Below, piece by piece: positions 62,760 through 64,000 of a DNA stretch of 64,000 bases (positions are counted from its first letter, which is position 1; each line of letters starts with the position of its first letter). The translations under genes and the position numbers were made by a program. Under the pieces are notes generated by a model that was given only the letters and a program-made list of their open reading frames with translations, had not been told where the DNA came from and did no database searches. Origin of the DNA: Prolixibacteraceae bacterium (GTDB taxonomy: Bacteria > Bacteroidota > Bacteroidia > Bacteroidales > Prolixibacteraceae); NCBI GenBank assembly GCA_028282705.1, contig JANQHI010000031.1, positions 62,001-126,000 of the forward strand, read 5' to 3'.

Positions 62760-63866
62760 CTAAAAAACAATACAAACGGGGTTTTGAATGGTTATTTCTT
62801 TTTCAAGGAATACTGGTTTTCCTGTTGCTCTATCAATGTTGTAAACAGTGATGTTGTGGCTATTCTGGTTAGCAACTAACATAAATTTCCCATTAGTGCT
62901 TAAAGAAAAATTGCGTGGCCAGTCCCCATGGGTTGAAACTGTGCCTGCATAAGTAAGCTTACCATTTGCTGATACTGAAAATGTGGCAATTGAATTATGC
63001 CCCCTATTTGAACAATACAAATATTTTCCATCATCAGAAATATGGATATCAGCACAATAATTTTTCCCATCAAAACCCTTGGGCAATGTAGAAATGACCT
63101 GGACAATTTTATATTGTGCCATCACATCCACCATTGACACTGTGGAATTCAATTCATTAATAACATAAATGTATTTACCACTTGGATGGAATTCAAAATG
63201 CCTGGGGCCAGACCCTGGCTCTATTGCTGCAAAAGGTACTTTTTTATTTGGGATTAGCATACCCCCTTCCATCTGATATATCATTAATTTATCCATGCCT
63301 AGGTCTGCTGCATAAACCTTTCCATCAAATGGTGAAAACTTTACTGAATGGGCGTGAGGACCAAGCTGCCTTGCATTATCAATACTGCCTCCCTCATGTT
63401 GTATTAATTGGGCAGGACTTTCCAACCCACCTGCCTTGCCAACTTTATAAAATGCCAAGTTGCCTGTCCCATAATTTGCAACAACCACATGTTTGCCATC
63501 ATCTGACACATCAACATAGCATGGGTCATCTCCCTGTGTGGTTTGCTTATTAATAGGAAAAAGGCTCCCACTGTTAGGGTCAATTTTTAAAGCTTCAACT
63601 ATGCCCAGCCCTTTCTCAGGACGCAAACAAAGATATAAGTAAGACCCATCATCAGATTTTGCCAGATAATTGGGATTATCAAAACCTTTGTACACCTCCT
63701 TTATTTCAACATCACCATTTATTTCATCAAGGGTACAAACATACAGGCTTTCAGTATTGCCACTTGAGAATGTCCCCACATAAAAAATGCTTTTCCTATC
63801 CTCTTGCCCTATGGCAAAATAGGTGGGCAACATAACAACTATCAATAAAACAACTAAATTTCTCAT
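62760..63866 (-). CDS. Secreted lactonase-family beta-propeller protein
   Basis: 368 residues with a signal peptide (MRNLVVLLIVVMLPTYFAIGQ). Seven-bladed propeller of the lactonase/YbhE family: repeated segments such as DDGSYLYLCLR, DDGKHVVVANYGTGNL, PSGKYIYVINELNSTVSM and DDGKYLYCSNRGHNS. Homologues include 6-phosphogluconolactonase, but secreted members are unlikely to act in the pentose phosphate pathway; substrate unknown. The right end of the window (63867-64000) shows no supportable gene. Confidence 0.88.
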   Translation of the reverse strand: MRNLVVLLIVVMLPTYFAIGQEDRKSIFYVGTFSSGNTESLYVCTLDEINGDVEIKEVYKGFDNPNYLAKSDDGSYLYLCLRPEKGLGIVEALKIDPNSGSLFPINKQTTQGDDPCYVDVSDDGKHVVVANYGTGNLAFYKVGKAGGLESPAQLIQHEGGSIDNARQLGPHAHSVKFSPFDGKVYAADLGMDKLMIYQMEGGMLIPNKKVPFAAIEPGSGPRHFEFHPSGKYIYVINELNSTVSMVDVMAQYKIVQVISTLPKGFDGKNYCADIHISDDGKYLYCSNRGHNSIATFSVSANGKLTYAGTVSTHGDWPRNFSLSTNGKFMLVANQNSHNITVYNIDRATGKPVFLEKEITIQNPVCIVF

Positions 63867-64000
63867 ATTCCTTATGCTTCAATTTTGTAAATTATCCTGC
63901 ATAAAATTAATGACATTGATAAAGCTCCTGCATCTTTCCCAAACTTTTTTGATAAAAGTGTTGTTTTCATTAAAAAAATAAATGAATTATGGACAAACCT

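Noticed and set aside
63989-64000. ATG at the right edge, possible start of a plus-strand gene
   Set aside because: Only four codons are visible, so it cannot be supported.
1-64000. CRISPR arrays, insertion sequences, tRNA or rRNA genes
   Set aside because: No direct-repeat arrays, transposase reading frames or RNA-gene patterns found by reading.

Overview
The window reads as a chromosome segment of an AT-rich Bacteroidota bacterium, most likely from the Cytophagales or a neighbouring order. The evidence is a type IX secretion (T9SS) type-B C-terminal domain protein paired with a PorP/SprF partner, promoters of the Bacteroidota form (TAnnTTTG -7 box, almost no Shine-Dalgarno sequences), a short Lys-type SerA beside SerC and DUF1015, DUF3127, a DUF6249/ECF sigma module, M64 peptidase, and futalosine hydrolase (futalosine menaquinone route). 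Nearly all of it is chromosomal housekeeping. I see no insertion sequence, prophage, CRISPR array, rRNA or tRNA.

Layout. 1-4.8 kb: PPi-dependent phosphofructokinase (cut by the window edge), a zinc-ribbon protein, a four-gene SPFH/membrane/ribbon-helix-helix operon, and an ECF sigma factor with a small downstream gene. 5-13.2 kb: uvrA, a MATE exporter, a HEAT-like protein, a DHOD-like enzyme with the PLP protein YggS, and a pabB-pabC-like pair for folate synthesis. 13.2-14.2 kb: a decayed GT39-like membrane glycosyltransferase. 14.3-17.6 kb: outer-membrane barrel, DUF3179 lipoprotein and small membrane protein operon, then a Crp/Fnr regulator. 17.8-22.8 kb: DUF1015-serA-serC and gcvT (serine and one-carbon metabolism). 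22.9-30.3 kb: Hpt protein, clpB, ppdK, and a His/Tyr/Arg-rich secreted protein. 30.5-36.5 kb: ruvX-def, comEC, trkA-trkH. 36.5-40.6 kb: tsaC-like, mnmD, two FKBP isomerases, DUF3127, yaaA. 40.9-47.7 kb: a cytochrome-HEAT-TPR lipoprotein and the PorP/CHU_C pair. 48-55.1 kb: rlmD, ABC-F, rlmB, and amt between two Lrp-type regulators. 55.2-64 kb: MscS-type channel, M64 peptidase, DUF6249/ECF sigma/anti-sigma-like module, lysoplasmalogenase, hldD, mqnB, folE and a lactonase.

How the genes fit together. PFP and PPDK are both pyrophosphate-linked glycolytic enzymes, which suggests PPi-based, reversible glycolysis. SerA, SerC and GcvT supply serine, glycine and C1 units, and PabB, PabC and FolE belong to folate/pterin synthesis. 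RlmB, RlmD, MnmD, TsaC, Def and ABC-F are translation maintenance genes.

The most interesting signal is regulatory. The intergenic region between DUF6249 and the ECF sigma gene carries two divergent, identically spaced copies of TGTAAC-N16-CGTC. This looks like an autoregulated ECF promoter pair, and it moves the sigma start codon to 58390. A third, near-identical copy (CGTT) lies upstream of comEC. Other points of interest are the SPFH/RHH operon, the OM barrel-DUF3179 operon, the cytochrome-TPR fusion, the His/Tyr-rich secreted protein, the glycosyltransferase pseudogene and two candidate dispersed palindromic repeats.
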